Below, in pieces: positions 24,132-38,040 of a DNA stretch of 64,000 nucleotides (positions within the stretch are counted from its first letter, which is position 1; each line of letters opens with the position of its first letter). Origin of the DNA: Luscinia megarhynchos (lineage: Eukaryota > Chordata > Aves > Passeriformes > Turdidae); NCBI GenBank assembly GCA_034336665.1, contig CM067570.1, positions 11,430,002 through 11,494,001 on the forward strand. The letters run 5' to 3'. The notes beneath the pieces were generated by a model. The model saw only the letters and a program-made list of their open reading frames with translations. It did no database searches and was not told where the DNA came from. The translations under genes and the position numbers were made by a program.

Positions 24132-26961
24132 GCCCCATCCTGCCGAAATCCCAGCCCTGTGGGCAGAACGTGGCAGCTGTTTAACAGCCCGCTGGAGCAC
24201 TTCCCCAGGGCTCAGGGCAGGAAATGAAGGCGGCTGCATCTGCAGGGGAATGGAAGTGCTCAGACTGCAATTACCTGAGCTGCAGCTTGGCCAGAGCCCC
24301 GCTCCCCGAGCACCGCCTGGGGCCGGACCCTGCGGCTCAGCGCAAACCTTGTCTGGGGTGGGTGGAGGCAGGGAAACATGCAGAACCTACCACAAGGGGA
24401 AATTCAGCTTTATTTGTATGTGGGCACTGCATTGACATGATGCAAATGTAGGTGCCTTTTTCTTGGTGATTGATGGGAAAATAGGCTTGGACAGTCTGTA
24501 ATTGCACTACAAACAGTGAGCAATGGAGGGGACAACTTCTCCCAACAAGTGTTTCTGGCCCCTAAGCCAGGGTGCTGCTGAGAGTCAGGGAAGAAACCAT
24601 TTCTGAGGCTGCTTTGGCCTTTTGGGATATCCCCCGTGGGTATGGGCTGCAAAGGGCTTGCTCAGGATCACAGCAGAAATCCCTCTCTGCTCCGTGCTCA
24701 GCATGACAGGAAAAATTCCATTTCCCACTAGGTGGTAGAGAAGAGCTTGGCTGAAAATCCTCCAGCTTCTCACAAGAGCAAGAAGGAAGGGGGGGGTTGT
24801 ATAAAACCGAAGACCTCTGTTTTAGCCAGGACTCCAGCAGACCAGATGCAAGGGGGTGTCACTGCAGAGGGCTGGGGGACAGCTGAGGGCTGGCCAGGGT
24901 GCTGAGCAGGGCACAGGTGCCACCCAGCAAACACTGGGTCCTGCTCATCACCAGCCACTGCTGTGCCAGGCACTGGTGGCACACTTCTTTTCACTGTCTG
25001 TGGATATTTTATGACCCTTTCCTGATTGGTCTTGGGGAATGCGGTTTGAAATGGGTTGTATCTAATAAAAGAAAGAGGGGAGCAGGGGAAGTGTGAGCTC
25101 TGCCCACGAGCCTGCACTGCCTGCATAGCAGTGACAGTGCCTTTAGTGTTTTCCACTGATGTTAACTCCCTGTATCTCCCTGATTTTTCCCTCCCACAAG
25201 TCAAACACATCTTCATTGACAGCAGTTTTAGTCAGGAATTATTCCAAGGCAGGATTCATGCCCAGCCTGGACAGAGGGAAAAGCATTTTGGCAGGAGGAG
25301 CCCTGACATCTCAAGAAGGTGGTTTCCTATTGAGATCTCCAGTCCTCACAGAGACAGCCCAGGGCTGGGATTCACAGCTGCCCCCGACAACTGCCTGGGC
25401 TCCTTCCCCACACCCTGAAAGATCAGAGGAGTGGCAGGGGCTAAAGCAGTCACACCTGAAAGCAGGATCAGAAACACCTGGCTCTTGCTAGACAGGTGTT
25501 CATTCATCTGACCAGTGCTTGAATGGCTCTAATGAGGTAATTCTGCAGCTTGCCCTCAGTATGCATTACCCTTGCAGAGACTTTTCTTGCTGTCTGACTC
25601 GAGCCTTTTTCACCACACTTGATGCCTCTGACTTCTTTTGCAACACACCCTGGGGCAGGAAAAGTGTTTTTCCTTTTGGCAATAGTTTATTGCATATCTG
25701 AGACCCACAGCTTCACTCAGACACCAGCATTTCCTGATTCTTACCTCTACCCCTTGCACACATCTGTGTGCTCTTCCCCATCCAGGCAAAGTGATAAAAC
25801 AATCACAAATCAGCACTCAGGACACTTGACTCCTGCTAGACCAAAGACTGGCTTGAATTTTCAGTGCCTGCTGGCTTTATTTTGTGCTTTCCAGGTTTCT
25901 TTGTGAAAGCTGGGCCCCCAGTGAGAGGTTGAGGCAACAACCTCAGCATTCCATGCTCTTCCCTGACTCTGGAGTATCACATTTCACCTTAGGAACTGTT
26001 TGCACTATCTAAAACAATAATTCAAAGGATGAAGGGTGACAGGTGCTGCAGACTGGGGGTGTGTCAGGATCCCATCACTCTAACATCCCACCTGGATTTA
26101 TATCTGCACACCTTGGTAATTCAGAGGAGGAGGGAAGCACTGGCTATGTTTCTTCAAATTATCTGAAGTCTGGATGGATGAGCTGCATGTGATGGTATGA
26201 AAGCAGGGACTCTGTCTTGCTCTTCTGGCAAACTGGATGAATGGAAGCTGAGCAGCTCAGCAGTCAGTTTTCTAAGCACACCAGTCTGGATTGGGATGGA
26301 GCACGATGAGAGGTCTGAACCAGCTGAAAGTGCCAGTAATGCCTTTCAATCTGAAGGTACTTTCAGTCACTTTGGAAGGTTTCTGCAGCCCTGAGGTGAT
26401 GGTTTTCATGGCATGAGGATTCAGAGACAGTGTGTTCTGTGCTGAGTTGTCTAGGATAAGTGCTTAAATAGAAATAGCTCACTTTTCTTCAGATAGGCTC
26501 ATGATAATGGTAAACATTTCCTAACAAAGCCTGAGAAATGGTGGACCTGAATTTTAGGTGCTTTTTTTTGTCAGTCAAAGGAGGCCTAGCTTGCCTGGAA
26601 AGCAAGGTCCTCTTTCAGAAATATGCATGTGATGGGTCCAGAAGGAAAATAAGCATGCAGCATGATGCTGCAGATTGAACTGGAGGGCATTCAGTCCCAG
26701 CTGGCTCCACACTTCTGGAATTGTGGCTGCCTCGTGTGAAAGGGGGAGGTCCTGGAAGCCTCACTGTCCTGTGCTAAAATACAAAACCACAGTCCCCATG
26801 TGATGTGACCCTGGGCAGTGCATACAGTGCCAAAACACACTGTTAGAGTGAGATTTCCTCCAGGACAGACAGGGATACAAGCCTTCAGGTTTGAAGGATG
26901 ATCAGGTGGAAGGAAGGAGGGTTGTGTGCTTGAGGAGTGGGATTATAGAACACAAGGATCT

Positions 26962-26975
26962 CTAACCCTAACCCT
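26962..26975. repeat. Very short telomere-like CCCTAA motif
   Basis: CTAACCCTAACCCT holds just over two telomeric units. This is short enough to be chance. Confidence 0.5.
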
Positions 26976-29660
26976 GCAGAAGGTTTGTGCCAGGCAGTGC
27001 CTGCTGGGCTTGGGGGGCTCAGGGGGAGCTTCCCTGAAGCCCCAATAGAGCAAGGCAGGGGAAGGACACGTCTGACACCTGGGGCTGAGCCCTTCCAGAC
27101 TATGTGGCTCCAGTCTTTGCACTTGGGTCAAAGAGCAGAGAAGTCTGAAACCACCAGACTGTCCACAAGGAGAACTGAGTGGTTGGCAGAAAAGGCTCCT
27201 TGGGGAATTCAGTAGGTTTCACTTCTTCTTGAGCTCAGTTTTCACAATAGTTTCCAAACCTCCTGCTCCTGAGAGCATTCCTTGATGCCCACATGCTGCA
27301 CAGTCCCCTCTGGAGAAAGGAGAGATGCATTTGTTCTGCTTTAATTTTAACCTTCAATTTAATTTTACTTTTAACCTTCGAACCTCTCTTGGACAGTGAC
27401 AACATGGACTAAACAAGCCTTGTGTTGAAATACACTCCTCCTCAGTGCTACACTTTAACTTGCTTTTCCTATGGAGAATCTTGATGCACTTTGTTCTTTA
27501 ATGCATCAATCTTCACAAGATCCCAGGGAAGCTGGGAAATGCTGCTGCTTCTCTCTCCCTCTTCTTTTTATAGATAGGGAACTGAGACCCTAAGTATTCC
27601 ACAAACAGCTAAATGCTGTTGAAAGTGCTTGTTTTTACCTTTTCTGAAAACCCAGAGACCAACAGAGTGGGGTATGTGTGCTATGGAGGTGGATTGGACC
27701 AGAATTGATTGAAGAGCTGGTATTGACCTGAGGGGTTTTTTCCTGCAAAGGAGGGTCTGAGGCTCCCACTGGACTTTTCTCTCCTCCCAGCACAGAGCAA
27801 AGCTGGTGTCCCCTGGAAGTGGGAGTCAGCAGGTGGTGATTTGGTGGTGTCCCTCTGCTCTTGGGGTATTTCCAGCTGCTTTGAGGCTCCTGCTGCAGGG
27901 CCTTGAGCAGCCAGACAGCTCTCCAAGCCCTGCCTGCTCTGACACAGCAGGACTTCTTCTCTCCCTTGTAATGCTTTGGAGAAAGGAGCTTTCCAGACAG
28001 CTGTGATGTCAAGTGTCCATGCTGGTGGGAAGGAGGTGAGAGGGGACCCTCTATCACTGTGAGGGCCACTGGACCCCCAAAGGGCTGGGAGCTTGGGAAG
28101 CATCCACACAGCCCATCACTGCCCTGAACTCTCTGTGCTTCGTGAGCCTCCAGCTCATGAATCTTGGAAGGAAAGACCTTCTCAGGAGATTTGTGGTGTG
28201 TCCAGTCCCAGCTAGAAATACCACAAGAAAAGCCTCTCTTGGGGAGATCCCAGTTCTAAGCAGGAAATGCAGACTGATGTGAGAGTGAGAAGAAATCCAG
28301 ATGTGGCCACTATCTGCTTTATTTTACTCTGGGAAACCAAGTTCTCTTTTGTCGGGGTATAATTTTGTCAGGCATCATTCTCAAGCATATCTAGCCCTTG
28401 TGTTTGCCAGTTGCAATTGAGTCAGACCCACATATCAAAGCTCTGAGTGCGTGCCTGTGTGTGGAGACAGCTTCCAGCAGATCCCTTTCTGCTGTTTTTC
28501 TGCTCACAGGCTGAACTGAGCTGCTCACTCCCACATACAGACAGAGCTCTGGCTCACACAGCTGCCTGGGGAGGAGCACTGCCTTTTCTTCTCTTGGGCC
28601 AGTCTTGCATTTTCCAATTATTTTACCAAGAAGAGTTTAATTATTTGAGTTTTTCAAAGTGAAGCAGTTTCTCCACCACCAAGCCTTTGTTTCCTTGCAC
28701 AGCTCAGAAGTTTTCTTTGCAGTGTTACCTTGTTTGCAGCCCCAGCCCAGCCTGGGAAACATGCAGCATAGTGCAATGCTGAGGAAAAAAACTCTTTCCT
28801 TTTAAAAGGGACTTCTTGGCATGAGTGACAGCCACCCAGGGGTGGGAAATATTTGCTGGATTTTGGAGGTAAGCTCAGGCTCTGGAGGGGTAGTTACAGG
28901 GAAGGAAAACATCCTAGACTTGCCAGGTAAATGCAAGCCTGAAGACAAGTTTGGGCAGCATTTTTTGACCTTGTGTGATGTTGGTACTTGCAGTGCTGTG
29001 TGAGCTCTGCTCTCCTTGGCTCTTGATCTGTGGGGTCACTGTGATGTCCAGGCTCTTGTGGTGCCAGGGAGCAAGAGAACATTGTACACATATCCACGAG
29101 CAGCCAAATCTTTATTAAACCTCAAAAAGATCATTAATCTCACACAAATATTTGCTATTTCCAAAGTTTAGGTAGGGGGTAAATACCCTCAGGTGCTTGG
29201 CAGCTAACACTTATAATTAAAATGAATAACAGGAGCAACAAAGTGGAATTGCTGGTCATAACTCCCCTGCCCCTCACACCCTTTTTCTGAGTGCATCCAG
29301 TTGGCCCCAAACCAGTGCTATTCCCCTGCAGAAATTTTCCAGCATTTATTCATCACACACAGAGTTGACAAGTGCCTCCAATTCTCTAGTTACCAATGCA
29401 CTAATGAACATCTGCTAGTCTTTCTTGCAGGTTCAAGGACTTGGGCAGGGAGTAGACTGGGGACTGAATTTCTCTGTGTGTCTGAATAAGGTTAAAAGTG
29501 GATTTTGCATGAGGGCAGAGCCTTACTCTGGGGTTCCTCATGCTTCTCAATTAATGGCTTCCAAAGTCCAAACCTTTTGGTTAATAGCTGCTTCTGAGAA
29601 ATGGGGCTTTGAGGGAAGGAGTGAATGTGTCTTGAACTATCAGCAAAACGAGAAATAGAG

Positions 29661-29674
29661 TTTTTTTTTTTTTT
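29661..29674. repeat. Poly(T) tract of 14 bases
   Basis: A plain homopolymer with no element recognised beside it. Confidence 0.9.
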
Positions 29675-30864
29675 CTTGTGAGTAAGTTAAACTATTCCAA
29701 GTAGTCTTTGCTGTTGCTAGTCCTGGAGAGCTTGAAAACTTCTGGCAACTATGAAAGATCTTGCTTTGCTGCTTCTTGCTAGTGGGAATGTAAAAATTGC
29801 CCAACAATATATGCAGTCAAACCAACCATCAGGTCCCACAATGAGTATCTCTGAGAGACAGCTAAATTACTTCTCCAAAACCTGGGAATATTTGCTCTGG
29901 AGAATCATCAAATAGCAAGATCTGTGCTGTACAACAAAAATTGCTCTAGAGCTTCTGCACTGTCACTTCACTCCTGTTACTGTTTTATTGCTGGATGTTA
30001 CGTACAGGAACAAAATTCAGCTTTGACTTAACCCCTTGGAGTAACAGCAGGTACAAATTGCCATGGCATTTAACTCAGTCTTCTAGAAAGTAATTTATTT
30101 GTGTTTAATGATTTTTGTCTTCCTTACACCAGCCTTTTAACTCTCATTCTGTGCCTTGTCACCCATTACCACCCAGCATGTTGTTTTCCAGTGTGAAACT
30201 GAGGGGTGGAAATGGCTGGAACTAGGGAACCCAGCTCAAAGGAGTGTGTGCTACCTGGTGGGTATTGTTCAGCCGTGCAAGGAAGCCTAAGAGCTTTAAA
30301 AAATAGGAAAAGTACATGTGAAAGTTGCATTTAACCACTGGGGCATCTCCTTTAGGAGGTCACTGTCAGCACTTTCCTGGAGACTGGAGCTGTCTGTAGG
30401 TGGCTGGTTACAGGTGCCTGTGCAGAGCAGTGCTGGTATCAACTGCTGTGCAGCACACAAATCATTTCTGATGAAAATTAAATACCCAAAAAAGAAATTC
30501 CACTACCAATGGAGTGAGCAAATCATGCACAAATGACTAATAAATAGCACCGCAATCTCTCCTTAAGCTGTGATTTATCTGTCTGGAGACTTATTAAAGA
30601 AATGTTCCTGCTGTTTGCACAGTTTTTATGATGGTGCTGCTTTTTGACCCTCTCCAGTGTCAAAGCCTCTTTCTCTGCTCTGGCAGTCCCAGAAAAAGCC
30701 CCACACATCCCCTCCAAGTGCAGTGCCTGTGAGCAAGTGCACCCACACCCTGATGCCCTGGCTCTGCCCTGTGAAATGTCCTTGTGGTCTGTGCCAGTGG
30801 AGGAGCTTTCTGTGTTTTGTCTTCTCCTGATCAAGCACAGGACTCAAGGCAATGGCAGGAAGTT

Positions 30865-31112
30865 GAGTCAGGGGGGATGTGGGTTGGATGCTAGGGAAAG
30901 GTTTTTCACCCAGAGGGTGTTTGGGTACTGGAACAGGCTCTCCAGGGAAGCTGCCATAGCACCAATCCTGTCTGAGCTCAGTAAGAGTTTGGACAATTCT
31001 CTCAGGCACATGGTGGCATGCTTGGGATGTCTTGTGCAGGGTCAGGAGTTGGACTCAATGATCCTGCTGTATCCCTTCTGACTCAGCATATTCTATGATT
31101 CTATGATTCTCT
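30865..31112 (+). mobile_element. CR1 LINE 3'-truncated copy with terminal ATTCTATG repeats
   Basis: Characteristic CR1 phrases occur in order: GGATGCTAGGGAAAGGTTTT, TTCACCCAGAGGGTG, GGAACAGGCTCTCCAGGGAA, GTTTGGACAATTCTCTCAGG, GGAGTTGGACTCAATGATCC, and finally tandem ATTCTATGATTCTATGATTC. CR1 elements end in such short direct repeats instead of poly(A). The open frames running across it are fortuitous. Confidence 0.93.
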
Positions 31113-33599
31113 TTCCCAGGGTTGTTGTATCACTGCTGGGGGAGCACTTATGCAAGACCTTCCTCCTTCTCACAGGCAAAACTCACCCAAGTCTGTTTGG
31201 ACCAGTAACCTTTGGGAGGTGAGTGGGTCAGGCTGTTTTGGGCAGAGCTGTAGCCTGGCTGCTCCTGCCCCCTTGTCTGTCAAGGGCTTTCTCTGCACTC
31301 TGCAGTGCACTCAGAAATACTGAGCTAAGGCCAGATAGAGGAAAACCTCAAACACCACTTTAAAAATAAATGCCTTTTTCTTTCTTTTAGCTAAAATGTG
31401 CACTTTGCATAGCTGGCTCATGAATTCCAGCACATTTGGGGTCAGCAATACTTTGAGGTGCCAGTGTCTTGCTGACATTATTGGATGATGGGGCAACAAA
31501 CCCCTTGCATGTCTTTTTGATGTGTGGGATATGACAGAAGCAGCTAAAGCTGTTCTGACTCAGCCCTCAAGCATTTCTGACATCAAAGTAGACACAGGCA
31601 GTGCTGAATGGTCAGGACTTTGTGTTGAATCTTTTCTCACTGCTGTCTGGGGAAAAAAGATCTTTAGCTGCCAATGAGCTGACAATAGTTCACCCTGTAG
31701 AATATATAGTGACATGTAGAATTTAGGAGACATGTAAAATTAAGGTATGATGTAATTTAGAGATTCCTGCCCTCCTCATGAGATGCACATCAAATGAACA
31801 TAACCCCTTTTAATAATTAAATCTGGAGTATTTAGAAAAATCTCAGTGTTCAGGGTGGGAAACAGGAGGAGAAAAAGGCACTTGGGGTGTGAGCTTTCAC
31901 TGCCCTTTGCAGTGCAGGACAGGGAATGTTTGCACTCATGTATGTGTTGTTCCTGATGCATGGATCAGAATTGTCTCCAGCCTCCAGCCCCTGCACCAGC
32001 TGAATTAGCAAGCCCAGCCACCCACCCTCCTCCTCCTCTCTCCCCATGGCTGAAGGACTCTCCCAGGAAACTGGATATCAGTTGGCTTCCCAGATGTTCC
32101 CAGGTGTGCACACAGGAGCCACACTGCACGTTGGACCATCACATTCCTGACTGAAGGAACATCTGCAGAGGCTGAAACCTTGTGTCAGCAATGCTAGGAA
32201 CAGATCCAGCAGAAATTAAGTTTATTTCATGAAAAAAATTCATGCAGGAGATGCTCTTCAATAAAGTCAGCAAACTCTCTAGATAGCTCTATTTACTTTT
32301 TTTTAATGTCAGGGCCTTCAGGAGCAGCATCACCCTTCAGCCAGGGCTGTAGGACTCCATCATCTGGGCTGTGGTCCCTGCTCTGGCTGTGGTCACCAGC
32401 TCCCAAACAGCTCTGACAAACAACACCCAGCTGAGAAAGCTTGGAAGTTTCCTGCTTAGTGTCTGCTGTCAGAAAATGCTGCTCTGCTAAAACTGAGCCA
32501 TCCCCATGGGAGTGTGTCAATTCGGACAAACTTAAGTTTAGGGGAAAAAAATAAATCAGAATAACTCATTTCAATAAATTCAGAGCAGTCAGCAGGCAGC
32601 TGTCAGAATGGCACATCTCAAGTTTTCAGTCTCAAATGCCTTCTCTTTGGCACCACTGTGCATTAATGTATACCAGAGTACAAATTCTTACATGAAATAA
32701 TGCAAAATGAATTACAAAACAGAATAATACTATACAAATCTGGACTGGAATAGAAACATGGAATACTCAAAATATGAAAAATATATTAAATATAAACATA
32801 ATGGAATGGAAAAGAAAATAAATAATCCAAAAATGCAAACAAATACTTCAGTTGACCTGAAAGGAAGTGTTTCCAGAATATTGTTTTATAAGGGACTGTT
32901 GATGAACCCAGATTTCACCTTTCCTATTCAGTTTTTAGTCTTATGTCAGAAATCCTATCTGGAGGGAAATCCAGGCCAGTAAATGCATGAATGTTTTTAT
33001 AAACATACATAGATATAACTGTATGTTTTTATTCTATTTGTCTGTTTCCTTCTTTTTCCTACAGCATCAGTCCCATTCTGAAAACTGAAGCTGTTTTTAC
33101 TTCCTGTGATGGAGTTAATTACAGAGCAATTAATTGACCCAGTTATTCATGAGAGGTTTTGGTCATCCTTTGGATAATAGGACTTCAAGTTCCTTTTATT
33201 TTTCTCTCATGTCACAGCTAGGGCAATCACAGGAAATCTAGAGGTAGCACCCATTTGCCCAGGAAGGTGGGGAAGGTTGACCTCTTTCCATTTCTTTGTT
33301 TCAGGGGGGGTTTTGGTGATCCACAGTCAATGTGCTGGTCCCTGTGGATGCTGGTGAGTCTGACCTGCACTGCAGGCACTAAATTCAGTACTGGCATCCC
33401 TGCATGTGTGTGGAGGAGGTGTGAGCAGCTGCTGAGGTTTTGAAACTTTTTTTGCAAGGCTTAAGAGACACAGGTTGCTGCTTTTTTGACCTAAGAGGAG
33501 GAAATCTAACTAAGGATGTAAGGATGGCCAAACCCTGCATCCAGCAGTGACTCTCCTGCATTGCCACAGGTCAAGGGCAGGGTGTTGGTTTGAAGGTGG
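31113..33599. other. Intergenic, nothing recognised
   Basis: This is AT-rich, unique-looking DNA. The part at about 32,690-33,010 is especially A-rich (TGGAATAGAAACATGGAATA) without a clear period. Confidence 0.7.
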
Positions 33600-34020
33600 A
33601 TGTTTCCTAATGTGCAGTCATTGGTAACCTAAAGCAGGTTTATGACAGAGCCAAGATCAGGCATTAATGCAATAGACTGGTAATTCAATCACTTTATAGA
33701 AGTTGATCTGTCCTTTTTATTACAATTATTGTCAGCCCGGGTGTTTCGTTCCATCACTGAAAATAAACATCATTTATCATACTTGTAAAGATTAGCCCCT
33801 GACAGCTTCAGCTCTGCTTTGCATAAATGTGTATTAATGCTGGCTCTGTCTGAAGTGGGGAGAGGAGTCTATATTTCACAAGAATGATTAGACAGTGTCA
33901 CCACTGCTTTAAGTAATGTCTTATCATGACGGATAATCAAACTGTGAAAAAAACAACCAAAAAAAGGCAATTTATTGCATATGCATTTTTTGCTTTATTG
34001 GGCTGAGAAACAGCAATATT
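33600..34020. promoter_or_regulatory. Candidate conserved non-coding element, intergenic
   Basis: The block holds many homeodomain-type cores (GCATTAATGCAATAG, GGTAATTCAATCAC, TTACAATTATTGTCAG, GTATTAATGC, GGATAATCAAAC), an octamer-like TTTGCATAAA, and GCATATGCATTTTTTGC. There is no repeat signature. It is one of the most enhancer-like stretches of the downstream flank. Confidence 0.4.
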
Positions 34021-35129
34021 TTTGCTACTGCATTCTTTTGAGGTTTGTGATGTCCAGGCTCTGGGCTGGTGGTACTTCTCTGGGTTTCAGGGGCAAGTGA
34101 TGTTTCAGCTCTTCAGCAGAGCTGGTACCTCCAGCTCTCTGCAAGGCTGCCTCGAGTCTTCCCATGTGAAGACCATGTGAAGTCTACAACTCTGCCAGGC
34201 TTTCAACAGTCCACACCTTGGGCTGAGCTAAATTTGGAAAGTCCCAAACTAAAATGAAGATGGCATTGGTTAGAGTGAGATTAAGGGAAAATATGATGCC
34301 CAGGCTAAAATATTCTCGCAGCCATTTTCCAGAGAAGCTCTAGGGCTCTGGCACCTTGGAGCAAGAACTCCACAGCTGGCATGTGCCTGCTCTCAGGCCA
34401 GGGCTGCACTTTTGCTGCTCCCATCAAAATGCACCCACATTAACTGCAGGAACAAAATGAACTGCTTGTCAGAGTGTGCTTTGGAGATGTTAGAGCTCAG
34501 CAGCCAAACTCTGTGTGCTTGAGGTCTCAGCTAACGAGAGGGAAGGATCCCTGTTCCAGTGACTGTGTCTCCTGGCAGTTGCCATGGAAGATGTCTCTCT
34601 GGCATGCAGAATGAAGAACAGCTAAAGACATGAGCTGAGGTCTCACTCTTTGCCAGTTAAGCCAGGCAATGCCAAGAACATTCCCTTGTCACCTGAGCCG
34701 TTCATTCTCTGAGAGGGAGCTGTGCATGGGCACTGATGGAAGTCAGCTCTCTGCTGCAGTGCACAAAACAGCTCTGCAACTTCTGTGAAGAGCTTCAGAG
34801 CCAAAGCAAAGTCCTTACCATCAGTGTCAGGGTTGGTACTGGGCCTGTTTAATCAGTTTTAGAAACTGAAGAAAGGGCACTGAACCCAACCCCATGTCTG
34901 TTTTCAGGCGCCACTTTTGTTTTGCTGAAATTTGAGTGGTGCACTGAAAAGCCTGTGATTTCTGGGCATCACATCTGGGTTTTGTGAAAGCCCCAGCCTG
35001 TGGAGTAAGGGTGTTTTTGTCAGAGTATCTGCTTTCATTCTTGCTGGTTTCAGAAAGTAATTTCCAAACTTTATGCCTTCATGGGGGAAAAAAAAGCACA
35101 CAACAACTTGGAGGCATGGATCCTCAAAA

Positions 35130-35400
35130 GGAAATGTCAAATAAAAGCTTTTATTTATAATCTTATCATTTCTAAGCCAGCCACCTTATTTTGGAAGGCT
35201 TGTGTTTGAGATCAGTGTTAATTGAAGATGACACCTCAAAATTAGCCCGCTGTGGAGGTATCTCATTGAATTAGATCCTAAAGGAGCAGTAATACATTAA
35301 GTACCATATATGAAAATAAATAAACCTCTTCCCTGCATAACTAATAGCTACTTCTGCTATTAAAGCTGAAGCATTTAAAGCATTGGAACTATACTGAGTG
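35130..35400. promoter_or_regulatory. Candidate conserved non-coding element, intergenic
   Basis: An AT-rich block with TTTATTTATAATC, GTGTTAATTGAAG, CAAAATTAGCCC, GTAATACATTAAG, AACTAATAGC and TATTAAAGC. It is repeat-free and lies next to two similar blocks within 2.5 kb. Confidence 0.35.
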
Positions 35401-35829
35401 CTTATACTGCTGTTTTTCCCTTCTTTCTTTTTTTTCCTTTTAATGACAGCCTAAGTTTATTCCCTTTCAGAGTACAGTTGCCTCCAGTTTTACCTCCTCT
35501 GCTCTGATTTAGTGCTGATGGTAATACAAAAAACACTGTGGCACAGCTTTCCCTTTGCTAAAGAACCTGAAACTGAAACTTCACTCTGGAATAAACTGGG
35601 GGAAAAAAGAGAAAAAAAGCAAATGTAGTGCAGTGAAGGAGCCAGTTGGTTGTGGTGGAGGGAAGGGGTGGGTGAGGATGGCACTGGGACCATTAGCAAT
35701 TGAAGAAATGCTGGTTTTAGCCAGTGGTATTAGCAACTGGCACTTTTTAAAGTGCTAAAAGCTTTGGACACAGATTACCATGTGCATATTTCAATTTCCT
35801 TTAAATCCAGGGAGATTTCCTCTTAAAGC

Positions 35830-35868
35830 GCACACACACACTCTCTCTGACTCTTTTTTTTTTTTTTT
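35830..35868. repeat. Composite (CA)n-(CT)n-T15 microsatellite
   Basis: About six CA units, four CT units and 15 T in a row form one pyrimidine-biased low-complexity tract. Confidence 0.9.
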
Positions 35869-35879
35869 ATTCAGCTAGA

Positions 35880-36005
35880 TTGTGCTTGATGGGGACTGTT
35901 AACTGAATGCAGCACGTTATATATTACTTCAATAAATCACCAACAGCCGAAGCATTCAATATCATGCAGAGCAGTAATCAGGGGAAGTCTTAATCACACT
36001 TTAAA
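35880..36005. promoter_or_regulatory. Candidate conserved non-coding element, intergenic
   Basis: About 125 bases with GTTAACTGAATG, CGTTATATATTAC, CAATAAATCACC, CAATATCATGC, GTAATCAGG and CTTAATCAC, ending abruptly at a GC-rich stretch at about 36,010. Confidence 0.35.
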
Positions 36006-37224
36006 TGGTTTGGATTTATGCTCTGCTTTCCACGGGCTGCTGCCACTGCTGGAAAGGCACAGAGCAGGGCTCCGTGGTGGCCTGCCAGGACCTGGTGCAG
36101 CAGTGCCAGGGGCTGGGAGCACAGCCAGGGGCAGGGTGTGTGCCAGGGGTGCAGTGCTGGGGCCAGCGGGGATGGACAGCCTCCAGGGCAGTCCCTGGAG
36201 CTGGTGGTACCTGTGCAATGTTCCCTTTAGGTTGCCTGGGCATTTTGGTGTAAAAAGATATCACTCTGACAATGTAAACTGCTGCTTTTACTGCATCAAG
36301 GTTGTACAGATGTGTGGCAAATCCTGGTTTTGTTTTGACTGAAAAAATGTATTTTAACATGAAATTAATTTCTAAAGAAATCATCAGATATGAGCAAAAC
36401 CAGCTGCTATATTCCTTTGCCTTTTGCATTGTATCCAGAATTATGACAGATGATTAGAAACGCCTCCTGAATTTTTGTCAGGGAGTGGGAGAAATAAAGA
36501 GGAAGGGCTGGCTTAACAAAACTAAACAAGTCACAAAACCCCTTAAATATAATTTTTAATTTATGAGTGGTGACCCACTGAGGCTTTCCATGGAAGTAAA
36601 ACTTTCCAGCTGGGGGCTGTGGGTGCAAGGTCCATGTGGGTCTCACGGAGGTGGGTGCCAAGTGTCAGCCCACTGGCAGAGGATGAGACCCTTCCTTCAG
36701 CCTTCACCTTCACCTTGCAACGATGCACAGATGTGCAGTGACGTCAGGGAGAAATCACAGCAGAAAACAACAGCCCCTTCTGGGGGGGAGTTAATAATTT
36801 TGGTTAAGCCATGGCCAAGACGTGAGCGCAGTCTCTGGCCATCAGCTCTCTCTGGGGATGGGGACATGGTGGGAGGTTAACTGGTCAAGCACATCTGGCT
36901 GGGAGAGCCCTGGGCACGCTGTGAGCTGCTTTCCCAGCCCAGAAACACTTTGTGAGCCCCCTCAGCTGGAGAGAGTGAGTGCCATTTCCACCCCAGTGTT
37001 AAAAGCAGTGACACTGCCTCCACCATAAATTACTGCTCCAGCAGTGGAAATGTGGACAAGACCCAAGCAGGGCAGAGATGCAGCAGCTGAGATGGTTAAA
37101 CAATAGCCCTGCATGCAGGACACCCTCCCATAATGGTGGATTTAAGTTCCAAGGAGCTTTGGTTTCTGACCATTGGGTTCACTCCCTCCACCCCCTGTTT
37201 TGTTTTTCACTCAGTTCCATGTTG

Positions 37225-37580
37225 TTCATGTCTCTTAATAGGGCATCCTTCATTATCATTATCCCTAATAGTGGTTTATTGTATTAGTTACAGTTAATTT
37301 AAATGTTACCGAAGCATTGAAAACAGATTGCAGATGTTTTGAAACAGATGTTATTTTAATGTTAAAACAAAATCATGAATATTTATGGGGCATTATTGCC
37401 TGGGTTGAATTAAGCTCTTTAAATAGTAATGTATGGGCTTAATGTCTTTTGAAGGAAATGCTCCAAAAAAAGGTGAATGGAAAAACACTGTCATACAAAG
37501 ATGTATAAATAATTTCTTCTGGCAACACTGTTTTTCCTCTATGAACAGACAGAATTAATTACTGTTATATTACTAAAACA
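37225..37580. promoter_or_regulatory. Candidate conserved non-coding element, intergenic
   Basis: A long AT-rich run with CATTATCATTATCC, CCTAATAGTGG, GTTAATTTAAATG, TTTTAATGTTAAAAC, TGAATATTTATGGGGC, AAATAGTAATGTATG and GAATTAATTACTG. The density of TAAT/ATTA is high and there is no simple-sequence period. Confidence 0.4.
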
Positions 37581-37849
37581 GGTACTGTTCTTGTTCTCTA
37601 GCTGAAGTTAATAGGAGACAATTTTTTGAGCTCAGAAACACTTACTGAGCTCTCTGTTTCGTAGTGAAGGGGCCCACCTGCTCCCTGGAAGCAGACCTAA
37701 AGTTGCAGGAATATTTTGAGGTGGAGTCATCAGCTTTAAAGGAAAATAAGGTGAAGATGACGCAAGCACACAACTCACTTGGTGTCAGCCTTTCCTACAG
37801 AAACACAAAGAGGGTTTGTTAATGCCACGTGCAGGCTGTCTCTGCTTGA

Positions 37850-38040
37850 GTCATATTTCTTTCTTTATGGAGATGGAGCTAGTCTCTAAGGCAGCAGCTC
37901 AAAATGGCCTTTCATTCATTACAAAGTTATTTAGTTACGGGTAGGTAACTCTGAATGACATTTCTACATCGTGCACTTTATTAGTTGATCCTAGCTGCTA
38001 AATGACATGGAGAGATCAGCATATTATGGCAGGGGAGTTC
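37850..38040. promoter_or_regulatory. Candidate conserved non-coding element, intergenic
   Basis: The stretch CATTCATTACAAAG, TTATTTAGTTACG, CTTTATTAGTTGATCC, GCTAAATGAC and CATATTATGGC continues the enhancer-like texture of the 37-39.5 kb interval. Confidence 0.3.

Larger units (their letters stand above)
21546..30864. other. Intergenic, mostly moderately GC-rich
   Basis: A long gene-free stretch with many stop-limited open frames on both strands (for example 23,158-23,490 and 23,793-24,239), C-rich runs near 23,640-23,690, and no recognised exon, RNA gene or complete transposon. The items inside it that can be supported are listed separately. Confidence 0.65.

Noticed and set aside
26962..26975. 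Interstitial telomeric sequence
   Set aside because: Only a little over two repeat units, too short to claim a telomere-derived insertion.
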